Assembly: GCA_003339415.1 (NCBI GenBank)
Contig: PDHQ01000358.1
Span: forward strand, 1 to 32,067
DNA: 32,067 bases
Reading direction: 5' to 3'
Origin: Ophiocordyceps camponoti-saundersi (nom. inval.)
Taxonomy: Eukaryota > Ascomycota > Sordariomycetes > Hypocreales > Ophiocordycipitaceae
Made by a program: the position numbers and the translations under genes. Position 1 is the stretch's first letter; each line of letters begins with the position of its first letter. Positions 1 through 10,629 of the stretch are shown one piece after another. The notes beneath the pieces were generated by a model, which saw nothing but the letters and a program-made list of their open reading frames with translations, made no database searches and was not told the origin of the DNA.

Positions 1-769
1 TTTGCGGCGAGATATAGTAATTAAGTTACTCGAGCGTTATTATAATATTATAGGTTCTTAGGATATATTTAAGAGCTTAAGGTTAATAGAAAGAATATAG
101 GTAGCTTAGGACGTTATATCTTTTATAAGGTAGTACGGTAGTATTAAACTTAGGGGATAATATAGGTATACTGTCGTATATTTAGTTTTTTTTTATAATC
201 CCTACCCTTTATCTTTTAGCTATAACCTAAACCGTATAAGATAAAATAACTAATATTAGTATATACTTATATATATTAGGGTATCGTAAATATTATACTA
301 AAAATACCTTATAAACTCTGCTTATCGTACGAGACTTATAAGTTATATAGTTTATTTATAATAAATCTTTATAAAGGTATTACTATTTCCTACTTTTATT
401 ATTCCTTAGTTCTATTTCCTATATATATATATAATAGGAATAGCTATAGATAGCTATATAGATAGACGTACGGAGAGGTAAGAGTGGGACGAATATACCT
501 AGGTAAAAGGGCGCTATAAATCTTAAGTATTAAGAGGCCGTTTAATAACTTATATTATAAAGCTAGACTAGTAAAAGAAACGTATTAATTAGTAGGTTAG
601 GGAGTAAAATAGGACGATAATTATATATAAGAGGAGGGAGGGAGATTATTTAAGTTATAAGAGTGCCGGATAGTATCTTTTAGTATTTTTTAATATAGAA
701 TATCGGGCTTATAATAGTTAGAAATCCTTATTAGATAAGTTATAAGGGAGCGGTTCTGCGTTAAAATAC
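1..769. other. No gene recognised; AT-rich mutated DNA
   Basis: I see no recognisable domain or repeat here. It lies directly upstream of the copia RNase H relic, where the reverse transcriptase part of Pol would be expected. Reading the copia frame back from 770 gives no reverse transcriptase motif that I recognise, so the element is either truncated by a junction near 750 or too mutated upstream to identify by eye. Short AT dinucleotide runs occur near 421-433. Confidence 0.5.
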
Positions 770-1444
770 TATCTTTTAATAATAGGCAGTGCTCTCTACG
801 TCGCTATTTATACTTAACTAAATATCGTATATATAGTTAGCAAGCTTATAAGGTTACGCTTAAACCTAGGGCCGCGTTATTTCTATAAAATTAAGCGTTG
901 CCTAGCTTATCTTCTTAATACGGCTAACTACGCCCTCTCCTTCGGTCCTAGAACTTATATAGCTATCTGCTAGTTAGATTCTTCCTATGCTAATTATCCG
1001 GATACTCGCAAATTATCTTAGGGTTACTATTTCTAACTTTAGGATAATAGTACTTTTAATTAGAAAGCTATAAAGTAAATAACCGTTATAACCTCCTTTA
1101 CGGAAAGGGAACTCTTAGCCTTTTCTAAGGCCGCTAAGAAATAATAAGCCCTATCTTACTTAATTAAAGAACTCGGTATCTAAATAATAAGTATCTCGAT
1201 ACTTTAATATAATAATTAGCGTACGATTATACTCTTAACTAAACCTCCCGCGAAACTTTAAATAAACCTCCGATATATCGATATTTATAATTACTAGTTA
1301 CGATAAGAGGTATAGGATAAACGCCTCGAAATCCGCTAGATCGCCTTTATAGATAACCTTATAGATAGCTTTATAAAAGCCCTACCTGCTAAAGCTTTAC
1401 TTCTTTTCCGCGAGCGTATTAGGGTTTTACCTTTACTTTACTAA
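770..1444 (+). pseudogene. Ty1/copia retrotransposon Pol, RNase H C-terminal relic
   Basis: One frame from about 770 to a TAA at 1442-1444 reads as the C-terminal end of a copia-type Pol. Landmarks in order: a G-S-A-L-Y-V-A box at 785; a block on L-N-P-G-P near 863; D-S-S-Y-A at 977, the first catalytic Asp region; T-E-R-E-L-L-A with the catalytic Glu at 1109; R-Y-I-D-I-Y-N-Y, where the family has His at the Tyr positions; and the closing K-A-L-P-A-K. The canonical C-D-N-Q motif reads Y-N-N-stop, which is what CpA-directed mutation gives. About two dozen in-frame TAA/TAG codons fall at expected Gln or Trp sites. No frameshift is needed, so decay was by substitution alone. The reverse transcriptase, integrase, Gag and LTRs were not identified. 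It cannot encode a working enzyme. Confidence 0.88.
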
Positions 1445-1639
1445 CTTCCTTCTCTTTTCTTTTATTTCTTTCCTTTATTATAAACTCTTTCTTTCCTATA
1501 TTTTTTACTATATTTCTTTACGTTATACTTTTTACTTTAAGGAAACTATAGTAAATTACTATAATATTAAGGATATATGCGATTATTTCCCTTTTCCTTT
1601 CCCCTTTTTCTTATCTCCCTATACCCTTATACTATCTAT
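1445..1639. other. Pyrimidine-rich spacer after copia relic
   Basis: This lies between the copia stop and the first copy of the four-copy family. The plus strand is strongly C/T-rich from about 1423 to 1530. A copia element would be followed by a polypurine tract and a 3' LTR, but the bias here is pyrimidine on the plus strand and I cannot define an LTR or its partner in this window. Confidence 0.35.
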
Positions 1640-3065
1640 ATATGAGGGAATATATTAAGGCTACTAACCTAATAAGCTAGGTTAAGGCTAGTATAACGTA
1701 AAACCGCTTATAAATTCGTAATAATATTATTAGAACTCGAGCCTTTTAATAACGAATTAGTCGGGTAATTATAAGGGCGCTCTATAATAATATAGTTAGT
1801 ATAATAACCGCCGAAAACGCCCGGGACCTTAATATAGTAATATATAGCGAGCGGAAAAGTTAGGTTCTCGTATTTAGCGTAGGAATAAACGATCTCGCCT
1901 TAGCTTACTATAAGAATTCTATATAGCTAATCGGGGAAGCGTAAGAGTAACGTAATCTAACGCTAATAAGTAATATAAGCGGGATTATACGCGATTAAGA
2001 TAATCGGGTTCCTAAGCGGTAGCATAGCCGCTACGCGCGCTTCCGCGTCCTAATAATAGTTATTCCTATTCCTTTCTTACTTTACTAGGTTTACTTACGT
2101 TAGTAGTAAGATATTAAAATCTCCTAAATAACTTAGGGTCTCTTATTTTAAAAGTATAAAATATCTTTTAATCGTTTCCCTTACGAACGGTAATAGCGCC
2201 GAATAGCGATCCTAGGAACTTAATAACGTTATTACTTAGCTCGAGATAGTATACCTTTATTATAATATTTTTTCGGAATATAGGAATAATAAATTATACG
2301 GTAAAGGCTAAAAGAAAAACGATTTTTCGGGTTTAAAATAATAAGGCAGATAAAGTTAAAGATAGTAGAATTTTCCTACGCGCGCTAAATTTTTCGTTTC
2401 TATTTATAAGCGGGCCCCGGTTTACTAATTTATAACGCTATTATTTCCTTTTTATCTTTTAAAGTTATAATACTTTCCTTTTAAACGCTTTTCTTATATT
2501 TTTCTATAGTTTATCGTTTACGCTAAAAACTATCTATAACGCTCCTTAGAACGCTTACTTTATATATACTTCGGTACCTTTTTACGTGCGTCCTTAGCTA
2601 ACTAATTAGCTTTCGAGATTACCGCACTTATTATCGATAATCTAACTAATAAGGTTACCGGATTACTAGCCGATAGTACGTACTATCGGTATATACCCTT
2701 TTTCGAAATGTTCGATTTTTATACTTTTACGGCTATTTTTTCCTTCCTCTATTCTTAGGCTTTAGTATGTTTTTTCCGAGGCTTTTCTGCTTCTTTTTTA
2801 GCACTAATAGTTTCTTCCTTTCCGGGCCTATTTTTCTTAGCCCCGGAGGGGGTATATTAGGGGTAGGGAAGTAAGTATAGGGGCGTATAATATATAAAGG
2901 CATAGTTTACCGTAAAGGTTAGACTATATACTTTTAAAAGGTTAAACGATTCCCTTTTATATATCGACCCTTAGTCTTAGTACTTCTAGTCCTATATTTC
3001 CCCCTTAGTTTTAGGTAAGCTAGCCTTATACCGAGGTACCTATACCTAGAAGCTATTAGCTAATA
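1640..3065 (-). pseudogene. Four-copy family, copy 0 (inverted), unidentified gene relic
   Basis: The reverse complement aligns along its length with the plus-strand copies further right. 2745-3065 matches 4815-5110 inverted (upstream part with a Lys-rich start); 2390-2740 matches 5110-5500; the short CTAGGATCGCTATTCGG stretch near 2200 matches 5825 and 7855; and GGCTATGCTACCG near 2030 matches 8043 in copy 3. The last part, about 1,670-1,830, reads on the minus strand as K-V-P-G-V-F followed by Y-T-N-Y-I-I-I, parallel to K-V-P-R-A-F and Y-T-N-Y-I-V-I in copy 3, with about nine residues missing between the two blocks. I recognise no protein family. Homology between copies is clear; the reading frame and product are inference. 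Confidence 0.62.
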
Positions 3066-3068
3066 TAA

Positions 3069-3087
3069 TATATATATATATATATAT
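3069..3087. repeat. (AT)n microsatellite
   Basis: An uninterrupted TA dinucleotide run between copies 0 and 1 of the four-copy family, at the centre side of the large inverted repeat. Confidence 0.85.
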
Positions 3088-3093
3088 TTATAT

Positions 3094-3118
3094 ATATTAC
3101 CTAGTAAGTAGGTAATAT
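3094..3118. repeat. Small perfect hairpin
   Basis: ATATTACCT and AGGTAATAT form a perfect 9-bp inverted repeat around a 7-base loop. It lies just after the AT run. It may be a remnant of a transposon end or chance in AT-rich DNA; nothing around it decides. Confidence 0.5.
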
Positions 3119-3340
3119 TAAGAGAGGTGCTTTATCTTACTAATAACTTTATTATAGTAATATAATATATAGCTTTAGTAGCACTCTTAAATTAAACTAT
3201 TAGGCTATATAAATAGGCTAACTAGTCTTAAGCTATAGCCGGTTAAGGTATAAATTATAGGGTAGTTAAATTATAGGAGTAATCTAATTAGGTAGCTAAT
3301 AAAAAAAGGCGTCGTAATCCTAAGTTTTTATTAGTTAACG

Positions 3341-4460
3341 GAAGAAAGCACGTAAGTAAGTACTAAAGTCTATCTAAAGTAATAAAGCTATAAAAAAGGT
3401 ATATAGAATTAAAGGTTAAGGATAGAAATATTAGAAAAATAGTAGAGGAGGTATTTAGGGGTAAGAAAACGTAACTTTTAGATATTAGTAAAGGAATAAA
3501 GGCGGCGTAGATTAGTAATTTAAAGCGTAAATATATAAATTTAGGAGATTCGTCGCGCCGCGTGAAAAAATCCTCTCTCGTTAACTTAATTTTATTTATT
3601 ATTATTATAGAGGCGTAGAATCTTCGTTTTTTTTTCTTTGCGATTAGGATTCTCGTATTCTTCTATATACTAAGGGTTATCGAGATTTATCGCGCCGCCT
3701 AAAAAAATCGTCCCTTCGTTAACTTCTTTCTATTTATTATAAGAAATAGCTAAAATCTTCGTTTTTTTTTAGCGCTCGCCTTTTACGTATCTTACGTTAT
3801 CCTAAAGGTTATTATTATATCTATATTATAAGATATCTTTATCGAAAACTTATAAGGTTATCGATTTTCTTAAATCCCTATTTAGGCCGATTAGAAAGCG
3901 TATCCGGAATAGTAATCTTTACTATATATTATAGATAGTATTAGGAAATTCTAATAAGATACTTAAGTAATATATTACTAATATAAGTATTTTAAGCTAT
4001 AGTTTAGGGAAAAGCGATAAATAATAAGATAAAATAAGATAACGAGGAGAGGGTTATAGCTAAAAAGTCGAAAAGAGCCGTAACTATTTACCTAGCTCTT
4101 AATAACTTAGATATTACGGATTAGAGACGAATCGCTTACCTTCTTAGGATATTTAACTAGATATAAGGGATTATAATAGCTAGTTATAAAGATATAATTA
4201 ATTTATACGGGGAATATAAAGATAAGAGCGTGCCCTAGCTATTCTACGAATATATTAAGGTTACCGGGGCTTTTAGAGATTAATATACTAATTATATCGT
4301 TATAAGAAATCCGTGCTATAAGAGCGTATCGGAGTTCTCCGGTTCCTTAGAAAGGAACGGTTTCGATATCTATTTAGAGGCTTAGAGGCACTAGACGCGT
4401 CTTAGTAAGATATATAATAAATAGCTAAGGTTATAACGGCGCGTAAGGAGGGGTATAGAA
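3341..4460 (+). pseudogene. Four-copy family, copy 1, unidentified gene relic
   Basis: This aligns with copies 2 and 3 over about 1.1 kb. The first part (3,350-3,540) reads as a charged, probably helical segment (K-H-V-S-K near 3350, then I-V-E-E-V near 3448) whose counterpart in copy 3 begins K-H-V-G-K. The conserved body, in frame from 4044, carries L-N-N-L-D-I-T near 4092, G-I-I-I-A-S-Y-K near 4168, a V-P...F-Y-E-Y-I segment near 4230 and Y-T-N-Y-I-V-I near 4287. All in-frame stops are TAA/TAG. Copy 1 shares its immediate upstream sequence (3,310-3,360) with copy 3, not with copies 0 and 2. I know no family that matches. It could be a transposon accessory gene or an amplified host gene; the sequence does not decide. 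Confidence 0.6.
3547..3770 (+). repeat. Internal tandem duplication in copy 1
   Basis: Two diverged copies of a roughly 90-bp segment, starting near 3547 and 3684, are offset by 137 bp. Both run from a CGCGCCGC box through TC-rich and TTAACTT blocks to a poly-T after ATCTTCG. An equivalent duplication exists in copy 2 at 5505-5725 with an offset of about 132 bp, but I see only one unit in copies 0 and 3. Confidence 0.7.
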
Positions 4461-4814
4461 AATAAATATTAATAGAATATAGTAATAAAGGAAGTTACTA
4501 AAGATAAAGAGTTTTAAATAGTAAAAATATATTATAATAACTCTTATAAGGAGACTATTACTATAATAAGGTAATAAAAAAGTAAAATATATATATATAA
4601 GTATAATAATAAGGAGGCTAAGCTTAGGCTACGTAGCTATAAGGGAAAAAGAAGGGGCCCGCTAGCTAGGTTATATAAGTGCCTACTAGGTAGCTGCTTA
4701 TATATATACTATCTATAGGTATTTATCGGGTATACTAGATAGCGTAGATAAAAAGAATACTAAGATATAAACTTAATAGATAAATAGAACTATATTCCGT
4801 TTATTTACCTAGGT
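4461..4814. other. Spacer between copies 1 and 2; nothing recognised
   Basis: AT-rich mutated sequence downstream of the copy 1 body. It includes a short TA run near 4590-4600. No domain, repeat or hairpin that I can support. Confidence 0.4.
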
Positions 4815-6372
4815 TAGGCTAATCCCTAGTATATATACCTTTTAAGTATAGGTATCTTAGTATAAGGCCGGCGCACCTAAAATAAGAGGGGAAATATAGG
4901 AATAGAGGTACTAGGAATAAGGGTTAATATATAAAGGAGAATCGTCTAACCCTCTAAAGGTATATAGTCTAACCCTTATAGTAAACTATACTTTTATATA
5001 TTATATATACGCCCTTAGTACCCTCTCTATTACCCCTAATATATACCCTCCGGGGATAGGGAAAACTAAACCCGGAAAAGGAGAAACTATTAGTGCTAAA
5101 AAAGAGGCAGAAAGCTGAGGAAAAAATACTAAAGCCGTAAGAGAGAGGGAAGAAAAATAATATAATATTAAAAAAAAAACTTAAAAAATTAAATAGTAGG
5201 TATATATTAGTAGTATATACTACTAGTATAATAATCTAATAAGCTTATTAGTTAGACTATCGGTAATAAGTCCGCTAGTCTCGAAAGCTAATTAGTCGGT
5301 TTAGATTAAATATAAGAAAATACCGAAGTATATTCTAAGTAGGTAATTTAGAGAGTTATTATATAAATTCTTTTAGCGTAGATAGAGAATAGTAGAAAAA
5401 TATAAGAAAAGTATTTAGAAAGAAAAAATCGTAACTTTAAAAGTTAGAGAAGGAATAAAAGCGTAAGAAATTAATAATTTAAAGTATAAATATATAAAAA
5501 TTAAGATATTCGTTATATTATATAGGGAATCCTCTCTCGTTAAGTTTACTTTATTTACCGTTATAGAAATATTAAAATTTTTATTTCTTTTCTTACGGTA
5601 ATAATTTACGTTTTCTTCTAAATCTTATAAGGTATTAAGATTCGTTATATAGCTTAAAAAATACTCCTATCGTTAACTTTACTCTATTTATTATAAGGAG
5701 AGGGTAAAATTTTCAGTTTTCTATTCTCGCGGCCGCCCTTTAGGTATTCTTCTATATCTTAAGGGTTATCTTTTCCTCGAGATCGTAAGATATCCGCGTA
5801 GTAGACTCCCGCGGACGTAGATTTCCTAAGATCGCCGTTTAGGAGGATTAAGAAAACCGTTAAGGAGGAGAAGATCTTCTATAGCTTAGAAATAATATCG
5901 GCAAATTTTACTATAAGGCTTAAGTATTATATAACGAATATAAGTTTATTAAATAGTTATTCGGGGAAAGCGAGAGATATTAAGAAAAAATAAGATAGCG
6001 AGGAGAGGGTAATAGCCTTACTTACGAAAAGGAACTTAAGTATTACTATACCTCTTAATAACTAAAATAATATAGATAAGAGATATATCGCTAGTATTTT
6101 TAAGATACCTAACTAGATATAGGGGATTATAGTAGCTAATTATAAAAAGGTAGTTAGATAATACCGCGGATATAGTAATAAAAGCGTATACTAGGCGTTC
6201 GTAAACTATATTAGGGTTACGAAGGAGTTTAGGGATCGATATATTAATTATATTATTATAGGAACTTTATATATTAGGAATAAGGGTAAATTACTAGATT
6301 ACCTAAAAAAAACTATTTAGATATCGAATAGGGGCTTAGAGTAGCTAGCCGCGTCCTAATAAGATATATTAT
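4815..6372 (+). pseudogene. Four-copy family, copy 2, unidentified gene relic
   Basis: This is the plus-strand partner of inverted copy 0. 4815-5040 is a probable upstream region. From about 5040 a frame gives P-P-G-I-G-K-T followed by a Lys/Glu-rich stretch. A segment near 5,390-5,500 ends I-K-A-stop-E-I-N-N-L-K, matching copy 1's I-K-A-A-stop-I-S-N-L-K. After an internal duplication, the conserved body from 6045 carries L-N-N near 6054, G-I-I-V-A-N-Y-K near 6126 and a matching F-R-D-R-Y-I-N-Y-I segment near 6231. The N-terminal and body frames differ, so an indel or intron lies between. Stops are TAA/TAG only. Function is unknown. Confidence 0.6.
5505..5725 (+). repeat. Internal tandem duplication in copy 2
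   Basis: Two diverged units beginning near 5505 and 5637 (ATTCGTTATAT start, then a CGTTAA block, TTTACT and TATTTA) lie about 132 bp apart. They correspond to the duplication in copy 1. Sequence identity between units is moderate, consistent with an old event followed by RIP. Confidence 0.6.
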
Positions 6373-6939
6373 AAGTGCCTAAAGTTATAAGGTAGCGAAA
6401 AGGGGAGTATATTAAAAGAATATAGATAGTAAGTTATAATAAGAAAAGTACTTAAAGGGGAATCTTCTAAGAATCTTAAAAGTATACTATTTATAAGTAT
6501 TAAATAAGCTAGGTAAGGACGTATTTTATTACTAAATTACCGCGTATAATACTCTTAGATTATATCGTAAGGTATATACTAAAAATCTCTCTAAGAGTTC
6601 GGCTCTTTATATACTAGGTTTTTAAGTAAGTAAAAGAGATAGTTAGGGTATTAAGATAATATTTCGAATATCGTTATTTAGCGTTTCGATTAGTATATAA
6701 AAGCTATACGTTTAACTAGCGAGGAGGCTTATTATATAGTTAGTAGGACTCGGTTATATTCGTTAGCCTATCTAACTATTTAGTAAAGCGCGTTTCCTTT
6801 TAACTATAAGCGCGCTATATCTTTACTTTTATAAGGAGTTATATTTAGTATTAGAAGATAAGGCGTTATAAACTTATTTATTAATAGCGATTATTATAAG
6901 TTCTTTATCGCTTATTATATAATAGTTTAGAGGGGAATT
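6373..6939. other. Spacer between copy 2 and repeat E1; nothing firmly recognised
   Basis: Mutated AT-rich DNA. A frame-like stretch can be read on either strand but with no domain and no second copy to compare with, so I make no gene call. Confidence 0.35.
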
Positions 6940-7105
6940 TATTATATAACTTACCTTATAGGTATCCCTCTTACTTAGTTAGCGCTGCCGGCCCTTTTTA
7001 AGGGCCTAGTTTAGCGATATAGACTTAGTAGAGTTATTATCCTAGTTATAGTATTAGGAATATTAATACCTTTATTAGTGCTGCCGTCACCTTATAATAG
7101 AATCG
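6940..7105 (+). repeat. Dispersed repeat family E, copy 1
   Basis: About 165 bp shared with 26222-26385 and 26932-27095 in the same orientation. Anchors are a TTAGTTAGCGCT box (here with one change; the GTTAGCGCT core starts at 6978), AGGGCC about 35 bp later, and a TATTAGGAATATTAATACC-like tail. The two distal copies lie next to each other, 707 bp apart. It may be a piece of a larger mobile element; no ends or target duplications are visible. Confidence 0.65.
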
Positions 7106-7440
7106 TAGCGATAGTATATACCTTAATTATTATTATTATATAAGTATAACGTACCTAGAAAGTATTACATATACGTAAATTAGAAGGTGCTTCCTTTATA
7201 GCTTAAAAGTAGGTATTAGTCTTATAAGTAATAACTAAAAATCCTAAAAAGGAAACGATCGCTATAAAGTAGTTTAAGGTATATAGCTAAGCGGTAAGAT
7301 TATAGCGTTATTATTTATACTCGCTACTTATAAAAACTATACTATTCTCTATTACGTTTTTAGATAAAACTTAAGATATTATATTATTTCTATATACTTC
7401 TACTCGTAGTATTCTATTAATACACGGGTATTATAATTCT
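7106..7440. other. Spacer before copy 3
   Basis: No domain recognised. The last 40 bases before copy 3 (CTAAGTTTT then TTAGTAG) resemble the sequence before copy 1, so the family's upstream region may start near 7420. Confidence 0.35.
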
Positions 7441-8410
7441 AAGTTTTAATTAATTAGTAGAGAAAAGCACGTAGGTAAGTAGCGAAGTCTATCTATAGTA
7501 ATATAGCTATAAAGATAATATATAAAATTAAGCGTGAAAAATAAAAATACTTATAAAATAGTAAAGGAGGTATCTAAAAGGAAAAGATTATAACTTATAG
7601 ATATAGTAAAAGAATAAATATATAACGACTTAGTAATCGAAGCCGTATATATATAAAATATAAAAATTAGTTATATAGCGTGGAAAAAAATCCTCTCTCT
7701 ATTAAGTTTACTCTATTTATTATTAGAAACGGGTAGTATTTAGTATTTTTTCCCTTACGCACGCTTTTTAAGTATTTTATAATTTCTTAAAAGTTATTAT
7801 TATATCGAGATCGCGAAATATCGTTATCTAAGACTTATATAGCGGTAAACTTCCTAGGATCCCCGTTTAGGTAAATTATAAAAAGCGTATATAATAGGAA
7901 GCTTTACTATACGCTAGGAATAATATTAGCAGATTCCGCTAAGAAACTTAAGTACTATATAATAAACGTAAGTTTAGGAGAAATTCGTTTCGGAAAAGCG
8001 GGAAATAATAAGGTAAAATAGGACTAGGAGAGCTAGGTAATAGCTATGCTACCGAAAAGAAATATAACTCTTACGGTAATTATTAATAACCCGAATAATA
8101 TAGATTAGATATATATTACTCGCCTCTTTAAGTAGTGCGATTAGATATAAGGTATTATAGTAGCTAGTTATAAGGAGGTAGTTAATCGATACCGCTATTA
8201 TCGTAATAATAAGGTACCCCGGGCGTTCTATAACTATATTATTATATATAGGGCGTTTAGGAACTAATATACTAATTATATCGTTATAGGGAATTCCTAT
8301 AATAAGAGCGGGTTTTCCGAATTATTAGACGGAACCGTGGCGAACTTTATTAAAACGGCTAAAGCTAATAAGCATATCCCGGGATAGAGTATAATATGTT
8401 GCTAAGGTTA
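7441..8410 (+). pseudogene. Four-copy family, copy 3, unidentified gene relic
   Basis: Begins with AGAGAAAAGCACGTAGGTAAG, matching copy 1 upstream and N-terminal sequence. A charged N-terminal segment (K-H-V-G-K near 7467, then I-V-K-E-V) precedes a single TCCTCTCTC block at 7690; no internal duplication is seen. The body reads from an ATG at 8046, one of the very few ATGs in the window, also present as GGCTATGCTACCG in copy 0. It then gives L-T-V-I-I-N-N, G-I-I-V-A-S-Y-K near 8151, V-P-R-A-F-Y-N-Y near 8213, and Y-T-N-Y-I-V-I near 8273, to about 8380. Spacing between equivalent body motifs is about 1.96 kb (copy 1 to 2) and 2.03 kb (copy 2 to 3). No known family recognised. Confidence 0.6.
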
Positions 8411-8549
8411 TAAGGTAATATAAGCGAGAGTATAGAAAGGAAATATAAATAGCGAACGGTAATATAAAGAATCGCTAAAGGGGAATTATCTAAAAGTTAT
8501 AGGGGCGTATTATTTAAGCGTTTTAAGATAAAGATACCTTTATATATTA

Positions 8550-9500
8550 AGCGCTTAGAGTACTCTGCTTATTAATCGCGCCCGCCTCCGGAAATATAAT
8601 TATAAGGTTAAGATAGGTAACTTAAATATTTAGCTTCTCGCTCTCTTCCCGCACGCTAATAGTCTTAATCGTACGCCCCGCTACCTCGCGCGCCTTAGGT
8701 AGCTCGCTTATATATATCCGGAAAAATATATACGTAATAAATAGCGCTAATAACTAAGCCTAGCTAAGAAGTAGCTGCTCGTAGTTACTCGCCGTTTATA
8801 GGGCGTATACGTTAAGCGTAATTATCTTATAAACCTTAACCGAAGCTTTCTTTTTCTTTTTTATTACGCTAGCTATTTACCGCTAAAGCTAGGCTCCTTA
8901 TCGGAGCTAGGTTTAAAATAGGATAAGTAAAATAGGTAAGTAGCTTATAAGATTTTCTTAAGCGCCCTAAGACCGCCGCCGCTAATTTAAAGTTCGGCGT
9001 TATTTTACTCTTCTTCTATATCGCTCGTATTCTCTATCGCTTAGTCGTCGCTTTTTTATAACTTTAAGATAACGTTATCTATATCCGTATTATTATCGAT
9101 AAGAGTAGCACCTCTATTATCCTTATCTAAGTGCGGATAAGCTATATCGCTATCTTTATTTTAAAAAGCGATTAGTTAAGGCTAAGGCTAAACTTCCGCT
9201 TCTACGCGTTAATATTAAGCACTTTATATTTAACGATATCCCGCGCTTTATATATTTTAGTTATATCCTTAACTAGATTATCGGCTATTTAACTACTACG
9301 ATATAGGCCGCTAATATTAGCTAAGTTATTAATAATAATAAATACGCTATACTTTTTAACTTTACGGATATTACTAGCTATAAGGTAACTATTATTAAAC
9401 TTAATAATTACGCGTTATAAGTATCCGCTATTATTACTTATAAGATATATATTAGCATATAGTTATAAAATATAATATAATAAAAAGAAGGCTAGCTTTA
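8550..9500 (-). pseudogene. Minus-strand coding-like relic with acidic segment
   Basis: Read right to left, 9,500-9,170 gives a protein-like frame (S-N-N-S-G-Y-L near 9435, S-N-I-R-K-V-K-K near 9360, I-A-D-N-L-V-K-D-I near 9280). After a one-base shift in the TTTTAAAA run near 9155-9165 it continues in another frame with an acidic stretch (D-K-D-N-R-G at 9125, D-N-N-T-D-I-D near 9090, S-D-I-E-E-E near 9020). A second shift near 8860, in an A-rich run, opens a frame to about 8,550. Stops are TAA/TAG. I do not recognise the family. RIP makes substitutions only, so these shifts are either separate indels, intron remnants or misreadings. Strand choice rests on amino-acid character alone. Confidence 0.4.
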
Positions 9501-9813
9501 GAGTTTTATAATAATAGCACTTAAATTACTTTTTTAAGTAAATTATTTCGCTTAGCTTTTTTAGACGCTAGCTTTTTATTAGAAAAAGGAGATAATTTAT
9601 TTTTTAACGATTTTTTAATATAGATAGTTAGAATATCTTTAACCTTAATACTTAGGAGCGTAATATTACGGAGGTAACCTAACTAATTATTAGTTATTTT
9701 AAAAGGCGGAAAGGGCTAATTTTTAAATAAAGCTTATAGTTAGTAAGTATATAATATAAAAAGGAAAAGAGATAAGGAGAATAAGAAGTATAGCTTATAA
9801 ATATAAGTTTAGA
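9501..9813. other. Very AT-rich spacer
   Basis: Lower GC than its neighbours, with long T- and A-rich runs. Nothing recognised. It separates two minus-strand relics that could belong to one element. Confidence 0.35.
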
Positions 9814-10560
9814 TTATTTTTTAACCTTAGTATTTATTATCTTTATATTAGGTTTAGTATTATTCTTTTTAAGCTTAATATCGGTTTTAGAGTTTCTTTT
9901 ATAATATTTAGCTTTTATTTTAATATTTAGATATACGGAATAGAAAGGTTAATAGAGTAATAACTTATTAGATATAGTTAAGTTTTATAAGACTATATTA
10001 TTATCGCGGTTATACGTTTTTAGAAAATAGCGATAGGGACGAGAAGGCGCTATAAGGAGAAAGTCGGAAAATTTAGTAAAGAATTTTTTAGGGGGTATAG
10101 GAATACTTAATTAGTTAATATAATATAAATATTATAGTAGCTACGTTTACTAAATATTATTACGGAAAGGAGATATTAAGTAAATAATAGTATTAGTATT
10201 ATAAATAAAGATTCTAAGCTACGGAGAAGAAGGGAAAAGAGAAAAACCGTAATAGGCGAAATCTTAGTAAAATAGTTAGGGGTATATACTAGTAAAGGCT
10301 AGGGGGCAGGTAGAAATCCTAGTAAAAATAAGATAATAATTCTTAGTTTTTATTAGTATTATTCTAAGTAATTTTACGATAAGGTAAATAACTAACGTAA
10401 TATTTAGGTATTTACGTACCGAACCCGCCTTATAAACTTAGATATTAATAAAAAGGACGGGGGAAATAGGAATAGGTATAGGAGCGAGGCGCTTCGCTAC
10501 GTATTTTAGCGAAACGAAGACTATAAGGGAAATAGGTATCTACTCCTATATTATAACGGG
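9814..10560 (-). pseudogene. Minus-strand coding-like relic with Lys-rich tail
   Basis: A minus-strand frame runs from at least 10,560 to a TAA at 9814-9816. It includes F-T-K-F-S-D-F near 10,085, R-P-Y-R-Y-F-L-K near 10,030 and Y-N-R-D-N-N-I near 10,005, and ends in a Lys/Asn-rich tail (T-D-I-K-L-K-K-N-N near 9,880). In-frame stops are TAA/TAG and fairly sparse. The basic tail might suggest nucleic-acid binding, but that is speculation. It is followed on the left by the relic at 8,550-9,500 in the same orientation. No family recognised. Confidence 0.35.
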
Positions 10561-10629
10561 TATAGGCACGGGGAGTAGTATAATTAACCTAAACCTAATT
10601 ACTAATAGTAAAAGATACTCCTATATTCC

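Noticed and set aside
1640..2150. Plus-strand frame starting at an ATG near 1643
   Set aside because: The region is an inverted copy of the four-copy family, whose body reads on the minus strand here; the plus reading is its shadow.
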